Source of the DNA: Rhodamnia argentea
Taxonomy: Eukaryota; Streptophyta; Magnoliopsida; Myrtales; Myrtaceae
Direction of reading: 5' to 3'
Length of the DNA stretch: 64,000 nt
Assembly (NCBI RefSeq): GCF_020921035.1
Contig: NC_063152.1
Span: 4,569,001 to 4,633,000, forward strand
In this document: piece after piece, positions 1-11,810 of the stretch
How the letters are laid out: each line of letters begins with the position of its first letter
Position numbering within the stretch: position 1 is the stretch's first letter
Program-made: the position numbers and the translations under genes
The notes under the pieces: model-generated
Told to the model about the DNA's origin: nothing
The model's input: the letters and a program-made list of their open reading frames with translations, nothing else
Databases searched by the model: none

Positions 1-856
1 TGCCACCATTGAACTCACCGCCCATGCCTCCACCTGCTCCGAAACCACTGCCTTCACCACATCCCTCCCCTGAATCTCCCCCTTGTCCACTGCCGCCACC
101 TCCTCTAGTACCACCAATGAATCCTCCCATGCCAAAGCCTCCACCAAAACCACTCCCATGACTGTACCCTCCGGTGGAAACTCCGTCCCCACCACCCCCA
201 CCACCCCCACCTCCACCACCGGCTCCCCCTCCATTAGTACCTGAAGTAAGCCCAGCGTCGAAGCCACTTCCTTGACCAAACCCTTCACCAGAGCCACTGC
301 TGCCATATGCTCCACCTCCACCACCGCCGGCACCACCTCCACCTCCAGCGCCACTGCCAATTCCACTTCCAATACCACCACCAGCACCAAACCCACTTCC
401 ATGGCCAAAACCTCCATCAGAGCTACCTTCTTCACCTCCAACACCTGCACCACCCCCGCATCCTCTTCCATCTCCACTGCCCTTACCTGCCCTGTCCCTG
501 TCCCTGCCCCTGCCCCTGCCCCTCCTCCATAACCTTCTCCATGTCCTTACGCGCCATTTCCTCCACCACCGTCTCCTCCACTGCCGCTGCCTCCATATCC
601 GGCACTACCATTCACATTACCTCCCTTGCCAAAACCCTCACCGCCTGGCAAAGAAACTTCCACAACTCCACCAACCCCTAAACGAGCAGTTCTTATCGTC
701 ATCTTCCTTGTCGACCATAAGCTTCCTACCGCTTGATCGACGACAAAAGCTATTCTAATCAGTTTCTATGGCAATGTCATGGTCGACAGTACTCGTGGAA
801 GCAATGACAATGGAAAGAAGAAGAGCGAGGAGAAGAGCTCTGTTAAATCTGTTCAT
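1..856 (-). pseudogene. Glycine-rich (cell-wall type) protein, broken copy, partial at window edge
   Basis: The minus strand starts with an ATG at 854-856 and a good signal peptide (MNRFNRALLLALLLSIVIAS), followed by a basic linker and then about 220 residues dominated by Gly-Gly, Gly-Ser-Gly and Gly-Phe-Gly repeats that run off base 1. This is the layout of secreted glycine-rich wall proteins. The reading frame is not intact: there is a TAG at 755-757, a frame change near 670-690, a TAA at 547-549 inside otherwise good glycine-rich sequence, and another frame change near 490-515 in a CCCTGC repeat. A TATA-like element lies at about 937-950, correctly placed upstream. I call it a pseudogene. 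Clustered assembly errors are the alternative, because the promoter and signal peptide are well kept. Confidence 0.7.
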
Positions 857-936
857 GGTTCTTAACAGCTTGAGAGCTTCACCGAGTCAAGCCAAACTTA
901 CTTGGCCTTGTTGAACCCAAGCCTCTCAGCTCTTAA

Positions 937-950
937 TATATAAGCAGCTA
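937..950 (-). promoter_or_regulatory. TATA box of the glycine-rich gene
   Basis: On the minus strand this reads TTATATATTAA, about 85 bases upstream of the ATG at 856. A 70-codon open frame overlapping it is therefore promoter sequence, not a gene. Confidence 0.45.
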
Positions 951-1110
951 GAAATGGAATCTGCTGTTTAGACAAATTGCGATGGTCCATGTCCATTACT
1001 TTCAAAGGGAAATCGGTGGAGTAGACATACAAGCCAGGGACGGTCCAATATATGCCCTCCCAGTTCTCAACCACGTCACACACACACAGAGAATCCCTCA
1101 ATCCCTTCAT

Positions 1111-2487
1111 TTTCCTTAATCAGTTATTTGTGGGAAGAAGTCTTTTATGGGTTTAAGTTTTAACATTTCATTCATGAAACCAGTTGAGTTTCTCTAGTTA
1201 AATACAGTATAGTCCTTTTGTCGGATCTACATCAATTGACTTTTATATTAAATTTGGAACGATTTCACGAAAAGAAAAACAAAGAACTTAGAATATACAA
1301 AAGATATGTCGTTCCCGGATGGATCCCACTGTCTCTCGTGTTCTTTTTCTTACTGTCTCCACCATAGGTGAGGTCAGCAGCAATCAAACTTCACAGTCTC
1401 TTCTTTTTTAGTTATTTTATAAAAAATTTGTTATTTTTTGTCGGAAAGTTGACTTTTCTCGAATCTCCTTGTATGTATCTTCCATAGTTTTGCCATCTTG
1501 CCACTGGCTTAAATGAACTAAAATTGGTCAATAAACATGCGACCCTACTAGTAAAGGGATTTGGAGAGAGTACGGAACGCTAGTATCACAGCTGCGAGAT
1601 TTGACTCCCACGCTAAAGTCTTAAGTGGGGAGAGTTAAATTGTTGCTGAACTAAAATTGCTAGCCTCTTTGTAAAATCACCAGTCTTTTCTCTTGCGATT
1701 TCAAATTGGTACTCATGGGAAATGCCATCTCGAGACAAAACTCTTTTGCTTTTGGTATGTAGCAAAACATTATTATACATGTAAATATAGTGGCTATCTT
1801 GCTTCCTCATTTTGTCTGTACTACTTTTTCCCATGTTGCTTTCTTTTTTTGTTTTTAACTTAGCTTAGGTGACCATATAGGGCTTTGATAAGGATAAGGT
1901 TCAACTACTCCCACTCTAGTTGAGGCAAGAAAATGGGTATCAAGTTTCACTTTCAAGCATATCAAATATGGAGTACAGCCACTCTCCCTGCATGATTGAG
2001 ATTTTTGAGAATTAAAGAACAAGTTCTCACTGATTTCTCAGATTTTGTCCCAAAGAGAGAACGTACCATACAAAATGAAGTACTCGTTCCTTGCTTTTGA
2101 GTTTTTAATTTCAGTCATCAACTTTATAGTCTCGAGCAGCAATATCTCAAGCTGTGCAACGCATAACACACAGAACAGAGTTTTACCGTTATGATTCGAC
2201 TTGAAAGAAAGAGCCAGAGTGTCCAAGCATCAAATAGAAAGAAACAGCCATGGTAAGTTCAGAGGAAAATGATCCCAAAATTCCATATTACAAAAGAACA
2301 AACTTGTTACATAATGTACATAGAAGGGAGCATTCAGAATCCTCAAACACTGATCTACAACCTATTTCCGCCATCACTTTTCGTCAAATTGGGGGCGAAT
2401 GCTTAAAAGAATCTGATCTGAATCGGGGGGAATTAACGAATGAATGAATCTCATCCAACCAAAGAACCATGGTCATTGGTCTGTAAC
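1111..2487. other. Intergenic, no gene seen
   Basis: This is AT-rich spacer between the glycine-rich gene and the 3' end of the glucanase. The short open frames here match nothing I recognise. The part next to 2,488 is expected to be glucanase 3' UTR. Confidence 0.5.
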
Positions 2488-4949
2488 TTAGCGCGGCATC
2501 AACATAGGAATCGAAAAGAAAAGGGAGAAATGTGTGGCTAAAAGAAGTTGAAATGCCCTCACCAATGCAACTACCCTGCCACTTCTCGAGGTGATGAGTC
2601 CTAATCTGTTGGCTGCACCACTTGGCTCGGTTGAATTTGCCTGCCCTGTGTTATTGCTTTCCTTCTTGCTGCACCCAAAGTAGAAGGATGCTAATCAAGA
2701 AATCTTCTAAGTCTTAACACATTCTATGAGTACATAAATGAGGTTTACCAACACGTCTTTATAAACACAAGAAAAGAAAGTACTGGAGAAATGGCCTTTC
2801 TCACCTTCCAGGAAAGGCACAGTCTCCATGACCTGAATGAAACAACAAAATCATCAGATGAGCTCTAGAAATTTTCAGAAGCACAGAGAAGATAACACAA
2901 ACAGGAAAATAAGTTTTCTTATTAAGATCTTGTGAATGCTTATTTTATAATTACAAGCATCACCCACGAAATGAGGCATCCCTACTAAGTTTATCGTCAC
3001 TTAGGAGTCTTCCAGCTCAACCCAGATTAGGAAGATAAGAATCATCACAGGGACTAGGTAAACGGTTAAATGACAGATTGAGAAGTTTGGTTGACCAATA
3101 GTACTCACTAGTCTATTATCCTAAGACCAATCCGGTTCAAAGATTAGAGCTTAGGAAATGTTCATTCACAAGGAAGTCCAAATGCCCAACTTCAAGAGCT
3201 ACTACTACTTCACAAATCCTTTAGTTACAGTGACCACTAGGAAGGAAGTGCACTCTTAGGAGAAAACGAGCTCGAGCTCGAGAGGGGAAAATTCATCCAA
3301 TTTAGTCATACTTCTTACTAAGAGAAGAGGCATTGCTCGATAATAGGGAAAAGCATTCCACCCTTATGCCAATGAAGTCACAGCCCCTTATAAGCATGGC
3401 CAAGCAGGGCATGACACAAATCAAATATCTATGCAGTTCAAGAAAGCAACATGGAAAAAGAAAGAATGATGCCTACTGGGGTCAGTAGTGGTGATCATAG
3501 CAGCACCCTTGAAATCACAAGACTCGGAAACCTTCCCTTCCTTCTGGTAATAACTATCAAATGCATATGAAGCATGGCTTTTCACATTGTTTGGCTTATA
3601 ACAACTCTCTCCTGGCTGAATCTCTGTGCAATTTGCCTGCCCCGGACCACACGCCCAATCCAGTGCTGCTTGCAATGTCCTTGAATCTACACCGTCCATT
3701 GCAATACAGTAAGTCTGGTTGGTAGTATCATTGGCCAAAAAGCCCCCGGTTTCTGATACGTGCAGCAAGTAAACCGGCGTCAAGTTCCCATTAAACAACC
3801 CCCAATTGGCTTCAGATATTGGAGGTGATCTAAGATCCTCGTTGAACAACTCATATATGTACACATTGGATGTGGTCTCCGGGTGCAGAGGAGTACCAGT
3901 TTTATCAAGTACATGTTTGATCAAATTTGAATTGTAAGTATCTGCATAATCAATGGTTGCATAAGGCTCCTTTGAATCACCCTTTGAAGGCCATCCTGTC
4001 TCAGTCACGAGAACCTTGACATCCGTAATGTTAAAATTCTTCATTGAAAAATAGGCAGCATCAATCATCGCATCGAGCACATTAGTATAATGAAGCAAAG
4101 TGTTGGGATCAACCATTTCTTTGGATGGAGCTATTGGCTTGAAGAGCGAATTATCAAGAGGAACTACACCTTTATTCTCCATGAACACATAGTAAGGGTA
4201 CAAATTCATCATCAAAGGCGAGCTGGTCCTAGACAAGAACTGCAACAGAGGGACTATCTCTGAACTAAGGCTCTGGTTAAAGAAAGCTTGAGAAGGTGGG
4301 AATGTGTCAAGAATCAGAGACGCAGCATGTGGGGTCGAAATCTTAATTTCATTATGCAAATTTGCAGCTACCAAAGCACTGTAAAGCAATTCAATTGCAG
4401 GCACAAGAATGGGAGCATAAGAGGGTACGGTGGTCAAGACTTCATCCCCAACTGCAATGCCTGTAATTAGGGTTTTCGGGTAGTACGCAACAACGTTTCG
4501 GCTAATCCAAGCTACAGCCGTGGCATTCGAGGACCCAATTGCAAGAAGCTGGTTATTGGGAACACTGATGGTCACCCGAATTTTACTGCGAGCCAGAGCT
4601 TTGAGAATGTCCGGGCTCGCATCGTAGAGACGTACGTGGGCGATCTTCTGCACTTGGAGAAACGACACCAACGCTTCTGGGGAGACAAGATTCGAAACTT
4701 CCGTGCCTACGTTCAACCCGACAAAGGGTTCGTCTTTCGGGTCCTGGGTCTGCTTAATTTGTGCGGCTGGAGATGACCCAGCTGCAGAAGCAATTTAAAG
4801 ATAAACGAAGAAAGAGATCCAGTTAAAAAAATTTAATCCTCCGTGGGTTCCTTGAATTCCTCACGCTCAAGTGTCCTGTTACCTGGGATCCCGTAGCAGA
4901 GAAAGAAGACGGCCGTGAAGAAAACGGAAACCATCCCAAAGCTCGCCAT
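2488..4949 (-). CDS. Glucan endo-1,3-beta-glucosidase, GH17 with C-terminal X8 (CBM43) domain, likely GPI-anchored
   Basis: Predicted exons are 4883-4949, 3477-4781, 2805-2832 and 2488-2668. They sum to 1,581 bases, an exact 526-residue frame. Exon 1 encodes a signal peptide (MASFGMVSVFFTAVFFLCYG). The GH17 barrel starts at GLNVGTEV (about residue 44). The expected acid/base Glu is in AVGDEV (about 136) and the nucleophile Glu in LVTETGWPSKGD (about 283). The X8 carbohydrate-binding domain starts at TYCIAMDG (about 380) and carries the expected cysteines. The 28-base exon 3 supplies HGDCAFPG, completing the X8 region. The last exon gives a Ser/Asn-rich linker with small residues (SGAAN) and then a hydrophobic tail, as in GPI-anchored family members. 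Such enzymes hydrolyse callose in the wall or at plasmodesmata; this exact role is inferred. Without the small exons the frame would end in an intron-derived tail. Confidence 0.9.
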
Positions 4950-7773
4950 TACGGAAATGCGGTTGCGCGCGCTTCTTCATCGTCCAGTTCAGCTTCAGCT
5001 GCTGACAGCGGCATTACATCGAACGGTGGTGGGGGTAATAAGGGGACCGCGAGAGAGAGGACAAGAGTTGCAGAAGTTCATTCGGTCTTGAATGCCGAAT
5101 CTGGGTTTGGTTCAACTGAGGAGAGAGAGCTGGAGTTAGATGTTGAGTTTCGGCATAGTTTAAGGATAACGACAGTCAATAGCAGCATGCATTTAAGGAA
5201 ATCCCAGCAGCAACTTCTGGACTTCAAACGAGCGATGCAATGCAAAGCTGTCGACCGAGAAAAGGGAAGGACAACGGACATACAACGATTGGAATTTAGA
5301 TGGAAACGTGGGCGACTTTTGGTTTGTGGCGATCTTCGGTCGGAAATGTCGCTTTTTCCCCCACCAACCATTTGAAGGTGAAAAGTCCATTTAGCCCCTT
5401 CTATTTTGTCAAATGTCAATTCGTTTCTCAAAAAAGTTATTATCGACTCATTTATTTTTTTAAAAATGTTATCTATTATTTTTAAAAGAATATTTTTCAA
5501 ATTTTTCGTTTTTCAGGAAATAAATAGACTGTATCCGTTAGCAAATTCTCAAAGTTGACTTATGTATCTAATTTAGTTAATAAATGAAAAGAGTGAGCTT
5601 GATCTCACTTTTTGACTCTCCCAAAACCATTTCGAAATAAATGTATACAAAAGTTAATTACACCAAAAATCTTGAACTTCCAACCAAAAAAAAAAAATCT
5701 TGGACTGGTATAATCGTAATGTATTTATCCTCAAGTAACTTAGGTGTCACAAAAATAATTTCTAAAGGGATATTCCTGTGCCACATCTATCCCAAACTAC
5801 CTATGCCCCATCTATCCCAAATTACCTGTGTCACAACTAATTTCGTGTCAAAAAAAATCTAAAACTTGTGCACTATCGACAAATTTACCCTTCGTTAGCC
5901 GTCGTCTGCATCCTCGGTCAAATTGGTGAAGTGAAAACACGTGTAACTAACGACTTAAACGATTGGGGCGTGACGTGGAGATTCAATATAAACGGATCTC
6001 TCAAACAATGTCATTTTAGGGAGCTAGATTTGAAGAAAATGAATTGAGGTTGGGAAATCTATTTAGAGCTCCTCGTGTCTTGAAGAGCCACTAAAATCCC
6101 TGATTGTGCCTCAATTTTGCCCTAAGATTTTGGTGGAGAGAGAGAGAGAGAGAGAGGGGATCTAATTTTTCCATAATTCTCGATCTCGATTCATTTTCTT
6201 CAAATTTGTCTTTCCAAAACGACATCAGCTTCTTATGTTGTATTTCCACATCGGATCCAAGTCGCATACCGTCATACCGACCATTCAAGTTGTTTGCCAC
6301 GTGTGTTTACACATATCCAATTTATCGAGGGCATTCAACTGCAGTTAACGGATGATAAATTTATTATAAGTGTACCAACTTGATTATTTTTCGTGATACG
6401 AAAATTAGCTTGGGATAAACGTGACACGAACATACCAAATAGAAATTTCTTGTGATATAAAAACTAATTTAGAGTAAACGTAGCACATGTGTACCGGATT
6501 GAGATTTTTTCTAACACAAAAATCAATTCACATATATACCGGTTTAAAATTTTTGGTATTATTAACCCGAATAATAATATCATAAAAACAACACGGTCGA
6601 TGCACATCTCTTATAACTTCTCATTTCTTCCACTTTCTCATGCAACATTACAACATTCATTTTTAATCACATTTTTATTTAGACATACCATTTTACCGTA
6701 TCAATTTAGGGCTTGGTTGCTACTTGCTAGTATTAATTCTCTGTTTTCTTAGGACATAACACTGTACATTGACAGACGACACGATCAAAAGCACGTGAGA
6801 TGCACATGACTCGCAAATGAAATGCATTACCTTCCCAGCCATCCCGTCCCGCCGACTTGCGCATCACGTTTCTTTACCTTGTTCAACCACACAATCAGAT
6901 CACGGAACTGACAAACCCGTCCCGCTTGCCATTCAAATACACCCAAATGTATTCTCAAATCATTCGAGTAAAACTTCGGCATCCCTACTAAGTGCTACTA
7001 GACTCGATCTGGGAAACAGTAACCGATCACTACGATGATCATCCTGGTCAGGAACTAGTAACTGTCTACGGAAATAATCACATGCAAGAGCAAAATAGTG
7101 TACATCAAATCCTGCAATATTTCTGGCCTAAAAGAAACCCTGCAACATTTTAGCTTTTCCAGCAACCATTCAGCAATGATCAATTTTCAATCATGTAGAG
7201 CTCATATTCATAATTCTATTGTTGGCAACCCAAACAATAGATACATTAATTTTTTGAAAACTGAAGAAACAATCAATCTTTTCTTCATTTGGTAATTCAA
7301 GAGTACAGTAAACACATTCTTACCGAGTCGCTCCAACCGAGTCGCCACAAATGAACTGCTTGAATAATGCAATAGTCAAAATCAAGAGAGCTTCAGAAAA
7401 TGAACGTTAAGAAAATGCTATGGACTGATGATGGCGGCGTTGCTAGACAATGCAAGTTTATTTGCATCTAAACAATAGACACGATGCCCGATGAGGCATC
7501 ATAGAATGATTTAATCTCGGGCCTTTTGGTGACGCCTGCAAATCTTGATAACATGAAACTTGCCGTCATGAAGAGGATCAAAGAATTGACGAAGAATGAT
7601 CCTAACAAGGAAAGCTCCTACCAACAATAACTCTATATAAGAATGGCAAATGCTGTCTTTAGACCCCTGCTTCTGGAGTACAGATGTGCACAGATGGACA
7701 GGTAGAATCGGCAACAAAATGCGGGTTTTATGTTCAGAATGTGAATCTTCATTCAGGTACTCAAAGAAACTGT
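4950..7773. other. Glucanase promoter side and intergenic spacer
   Basis: The left part holds the 5' flank of the glucanase. The rest is AT-rich spacer with a GA microsatellite at about 6,135-6,158. Several open frames of 60-140 codons overlap on both strands and show no family signature. The stretch from about 7,500 to 7,773 should be 3' UTR of the arogenate dehydratase gene. Confidence 0.5.
6135..6158. repeat. GA microsatellite
   Basis: About eleven GA units in intergenic DNA. Confidence 0.8.
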
Positions 7774-10700
7774 CTATGGAATAATATCCGATGGATAGCA
7801 GCCAAGGACACGGAGGAAACCGGCAAATTCCTGCAAACAATTCGGGCAAACAGAAAAAGAAGATTACATTTCTTGTACTTTCTAGTATGAATTTGCCAGT
7901 GCTCCGCATACACATTAAAGAAGAATGAGAGTGAGAGAGAGCTGATTATGGCTAAACCATTGAACCTCAATACACCCTCAGATCGGGAAGTAAGCTGAAA
8001 AACTGGATGCAGCAAAGAATAAGACAATGGATTGCTTCATAGGAATTGATACTATAATACAATTTAAACTCTGGGGAAGATCAAATTCCCAAAATACCGA
8101 TCTCTAGTAAGTTGTGAAACAACAAACCTGCAGATGTCCCAAGGCATGTTGGGCCCGGGGGTCTGCCATGGACGCTTCAAAGTCAATGTAGAAAAGGTAG
8201 TCAAAGTACCTGCCATGTTCAATATCAAATAGTCAAATGACAAAGCATGAAAGTTGTAATAAACTCAGCATCCCCCAAAAGTGGAAGACAAACCCTAATC
8301 TTTCAGATACCAGAAATTGGATTATCGCTATCTAGTGGAAAACCAGATGATAATGAGACCACTCACTTGGCACTGCCTTTATTTGAGTCATCCACAACCC
8401 GCAATGGACGCTTTCTCTGAGGACGGCTCTCTATCTGAAATTTCAGTGGAGAATGTAATGGAAAAATGTCCCCTCTGGTGCTACAAGCAAAGGCCAAAAT
8501 CGACCATAGTAGGACGTACCTTTGTCAAATTAATGTCCCTAAGAGCAAAAACTGCAAGGGCTTTAAATAGTACACCAGGACCTTCCTCAAGAGTGAAAAC
8601 AATGCTTGTCTGATGGCAAGATGTAAGAAAATGGTAAAAAAGGAAAAGAAGAAAGCATTGTTGATGGTGGTATCAATAGAAGTACGTCAAAATATCATTG
8701 CAGCAATGTAATACCTTAAAGGGTCTGTCATTTCCTGGGATGATAGGCTCTCTAGCAAGTATAAGGAAACGGGTGATGTTATCATCATCATCCTGATAAA
8801 TGTTAAGTGGAAACAAGCCCAATCAAGTACGATAATGAGAAAGACAAATGCAAAAGAAACACGTACTACACAAACCTCAAGACTAATGCCATGCACAAGG
8901 AGCAGAGTATGGTAGTTTTACATATACATTGATGATTGATGCATGATGGATGTGCATAAGGAATGTATTAAAGGGTTTAATATATGCTAGTAAGAGTGTG
9001 GGATAATTCTTGCATATCTCAACGCTGGTGCGTTAAAACTTCTGGGCTGCATTGTTATCTTGGAGATTTCTAGTAATAAATGCACAATCACAGTGAGTTG
9101 CTGCGGAAAATATTCAAAAACAGACTGACTAATATTCTTAACAGGTGATTCACTATGGCATATGCACCGACCAGTGCAAACTCCTCTATATTCCCTGAAA
9201 AAAAAAAGGCATTACCTGGATTTTTTCAGCAAGAATGTCGAGTCCGTAAATCTCTGCTGCTCTTGAACTTGCAACAGCTCCAGCTTCTCTTAGACCATTT
9301 GAGGCGACAATCTATTCGGATATTTTTGTGTGGAATCATAATAACATCAGTAATTTAGCATGACGTCAAAAGGAGACACGTGACTTTTCAGCACTGTTAC
9401 CTGAGCAGCACCGGCAGTGTCTTCAGTACTGACTCTGACGACACCTAACTCCATTAGTGTCATCTCACATTGAGCCAGAGCCTGAAAGAAATAAATTACA
9501 CGTTAGATTCGAGAATAATAGGATCATGTACATTTTCATGAAGAGTACGTAATGTCCAATGCAGTCGGTAGCATCAGATAGAATTATAGTAAATACCAGC
9601 ATATGAGATGCTTAAGTCAAGTAACTAGGATTGGCAGCTAGCTCCTATTTCTAGTCAGCAACCAAAAGGTCATGATTGAACAGAAGGTTGTAATAACAGC
9701 ACAGAAACCTACAACTGAAAAGATAGTTTAATAGTTTCATCACAATTGATTTCTGATCGTATCTATTGGTCACAGTTTTATAGTTTTGTCATAATCAGTT
9801 GAAATAATTACTCATATCCTGTACACAAGCAGGTCATAGAGTTAAACAGCCTTCCTTTTAAGGAACCAGGGAAAAGGAGAAGGAGAAAATGGGAAAAAAA
9901 ATGACCTGTGGGTGGCTCAAAACCCGTTTAAGATCCTCTTTTCTTGTGCCAGGCAAACCCAATAAGCAGTGATTAACTTGTAATTGCACCTCCCCCACTA
10001 TATGCAATCTATGACGAAGAAGCAAGTCATAGTTACGGTGGATGCTTCCACCTACAGAGTTCTCGATAGGTAGGACTGCCTTGTCAACTAGCCACAACTC
10101 AACTGCCTGAAAGAAAGCACTTAACCATATTTAGGTTTGGTTGTGCATAATTAGCAATTGAGCCTAAACTGTAGCAGTATCTTAAACCTTGAATGCAGCT
10201 TCAAATTCATCACATGGTACTGTCTCACACTTTGGATATGCTTTTAGAGCAGCAGCCTCACTATATGCTCCTGGTACACCCTGCATTGATGACATCATAG
10301 TTCATAAATACAGCATTCTGAAAATATGATGGGAAGAATAAGTGAAAGCTGGTTCTGTACCTGATAAGCAACTCGCACTTTTGAACCATCATTGGAATTA
10401 GAATAAAGGTCCAGCGCAGACAGTGGTTCTGCCATTTATGCATGTGACCAAATTTATGAAATCGTCGAAAAGACACAGGAGAGAGCTGGAAATTTAATAA
10501 CAAAACAATTAATCTTAATTTAATCAACTTACCGACATTATAACAGCCAAATGTATATTGTTAGGTTCCAATGGCAGGCTACTTGATTTGGTAAGTGATC
10601 AATAATGTTTGGTTAAGCACAATAAAATGGTCTCCAAGAATCTTGAATATGCATCTGAAAAGATTTTCTTACCTTTTTCCCCATTAGTTGTTGGAATGGA

Positions 10701-11810
10701 GAGATTTGCAGATGGGACCAAATCTAGATCCCTTCCAACAATTTATTCCGTAATAAAAAGTCATTTATGGCCATTAACTCGTAAATAACCTATCTCAGAA
10801 CCGCAAAGCTTTAGCAGCACTAACACGCTAACTCTTTTTTTTTCTTCTAATCAATCAAGTTTGCATAGGTAAACGCCTACTCCAAATACAATCAAAATTA
10901 GTTCACTTAAGAATCTCCTATACCTACTACTTCTTACAGGACGCATCATTATCCCCTCCAATTAAGTCATGTAGTTCAGACTCAAGGGTGCGATTCCCAA
11001 TCTGAAACAACTCGCATTTTCCCTTTGATCAAGAACTTCTCAACTAAATGCATCAGCATCTATTAAGGCAAATGTGACTACCATGAATTCCATCCACATA
11101 CTCTCGAGAAAGAATTCGTTTCTTTCATTTTCACATCCATCGGGTGTATTATCCATTCAATCATCACCTTCTCCATAGCAAAACCAGTTAAACCATAACA
11201 GATCCAACAACACCCAAAATGAAAGACCCCAAGCATCACATAACAAATCCCAAAGTCAATCTGCATTCCCCATCAAAAGTCCTATACTCTGCAAGCTAAT
11301 TCAATTCAAAACGCAGTCAAGAAAAGATCAATCTTGTCCAATCCCAAATTGGGGCTAATCTTCAAGCAGACATTGATGAATAAATTCTCCCTCATTTTGC
11401 ATAGACTCTCAAAAGCTTCCAAATTACATTAACTATAACTAAATACAAGGAACTCACACTCACCAGCACAAAATAGAAAAATGGAAGAATTAAAACTACT
11501 CACTTGGAAGAAGATTCAAGTCCTTGTGAAACACCTTGGCCTCCTCTTGCTGGGTCCTTTCAATAGCCCCAGACGACTCCAACCCAGAAGTTTGAGGCTT
11601 CTCATCCTCAACAGGAGTGATAGCTCTCTGAGCCAAGACTCCAACACTCAGGCACTCCCATTTCCTAGGCCTCTCCGAATCCCCGTTGACACTCAAATTC
11701 AGAGCAAACCCACAAGTCCTAGCCCCCAAATCTGAGCAACCCACTTGAAGCTGCGCCGTCTTCGCACAGACCCAGATGGGCAGCGCCCCCTTCGAAGCCA
11801 TCGACACCAT
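7774..11810 (-). CDS. ADT: Arogenate (prephenate) dehydratase, plastid, with ACT domain
   Basis: This enzyme decarboxylates and dehydrates arogenate to phenylalanine in plastids. Predicted exons are 11504-11810, 10361-10428, 10188-10280, 9906-10106, 9401-9481, 9216-9311, 8715-8792, 8520-8609, 8367-8434, 8128-8209 and 7774-7830, together 1,221 bases (406 residues). The first ~95 residues are a Ser/Ala-rich transit peptide. The catalytic part contains [40 protein letters not shown] and [11 protein letters not shown] (the TRF motif). The C-terminal ACT domain, which senses phenylalanine, contains [20 protein letters not shown], then IESRPQ, and ends YPSDIIP. It resembles the Arabidopsis ADT1/ADT2 type. 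A second in-frame ATG at 11799-11801 could be the true start (403 residues). Exon 1 joins directly to the 10361-10428 exon to give [11 protein letters not shown], as in the family. Confidence 0.93.
10673..10723 (-). other. Possible 51-bp in-frame cassette exon in ADT intron 1
   Basis: Between ADT exons 1 and 2 the minus strand has CTAG as acceptor, 17 open codons ([16 protein letters not shown] plus a split codon), and a strong AAAG|GTAAG donor. Its length is divisible by three and its phase matches both neighbours, so inclusion would add 17 residues at the end of the transit-peptide/linker region without breaking the frame. The acceptor has a poor pyrimidine tract. Known family members, as far as I recall, lack this insert, so it may simply be intron sequence. 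Confidence 0.3.

Noticed and set aside
272..681. Plus-strand Thr/Ser/Pro- and His-rich frames
   Set aside because: They are the antisense shadow of the glycine-rich gene.
898..1110. 70-codon minus-strand open frame
   Set aside because: It overlaps the TATA box of the glycine-rich gene and has no family similarity.
2250..2447. 65-codon plus-strand frame
   Set aside because: It lies in the expected 3' UTR of the glucanase on the other strand.
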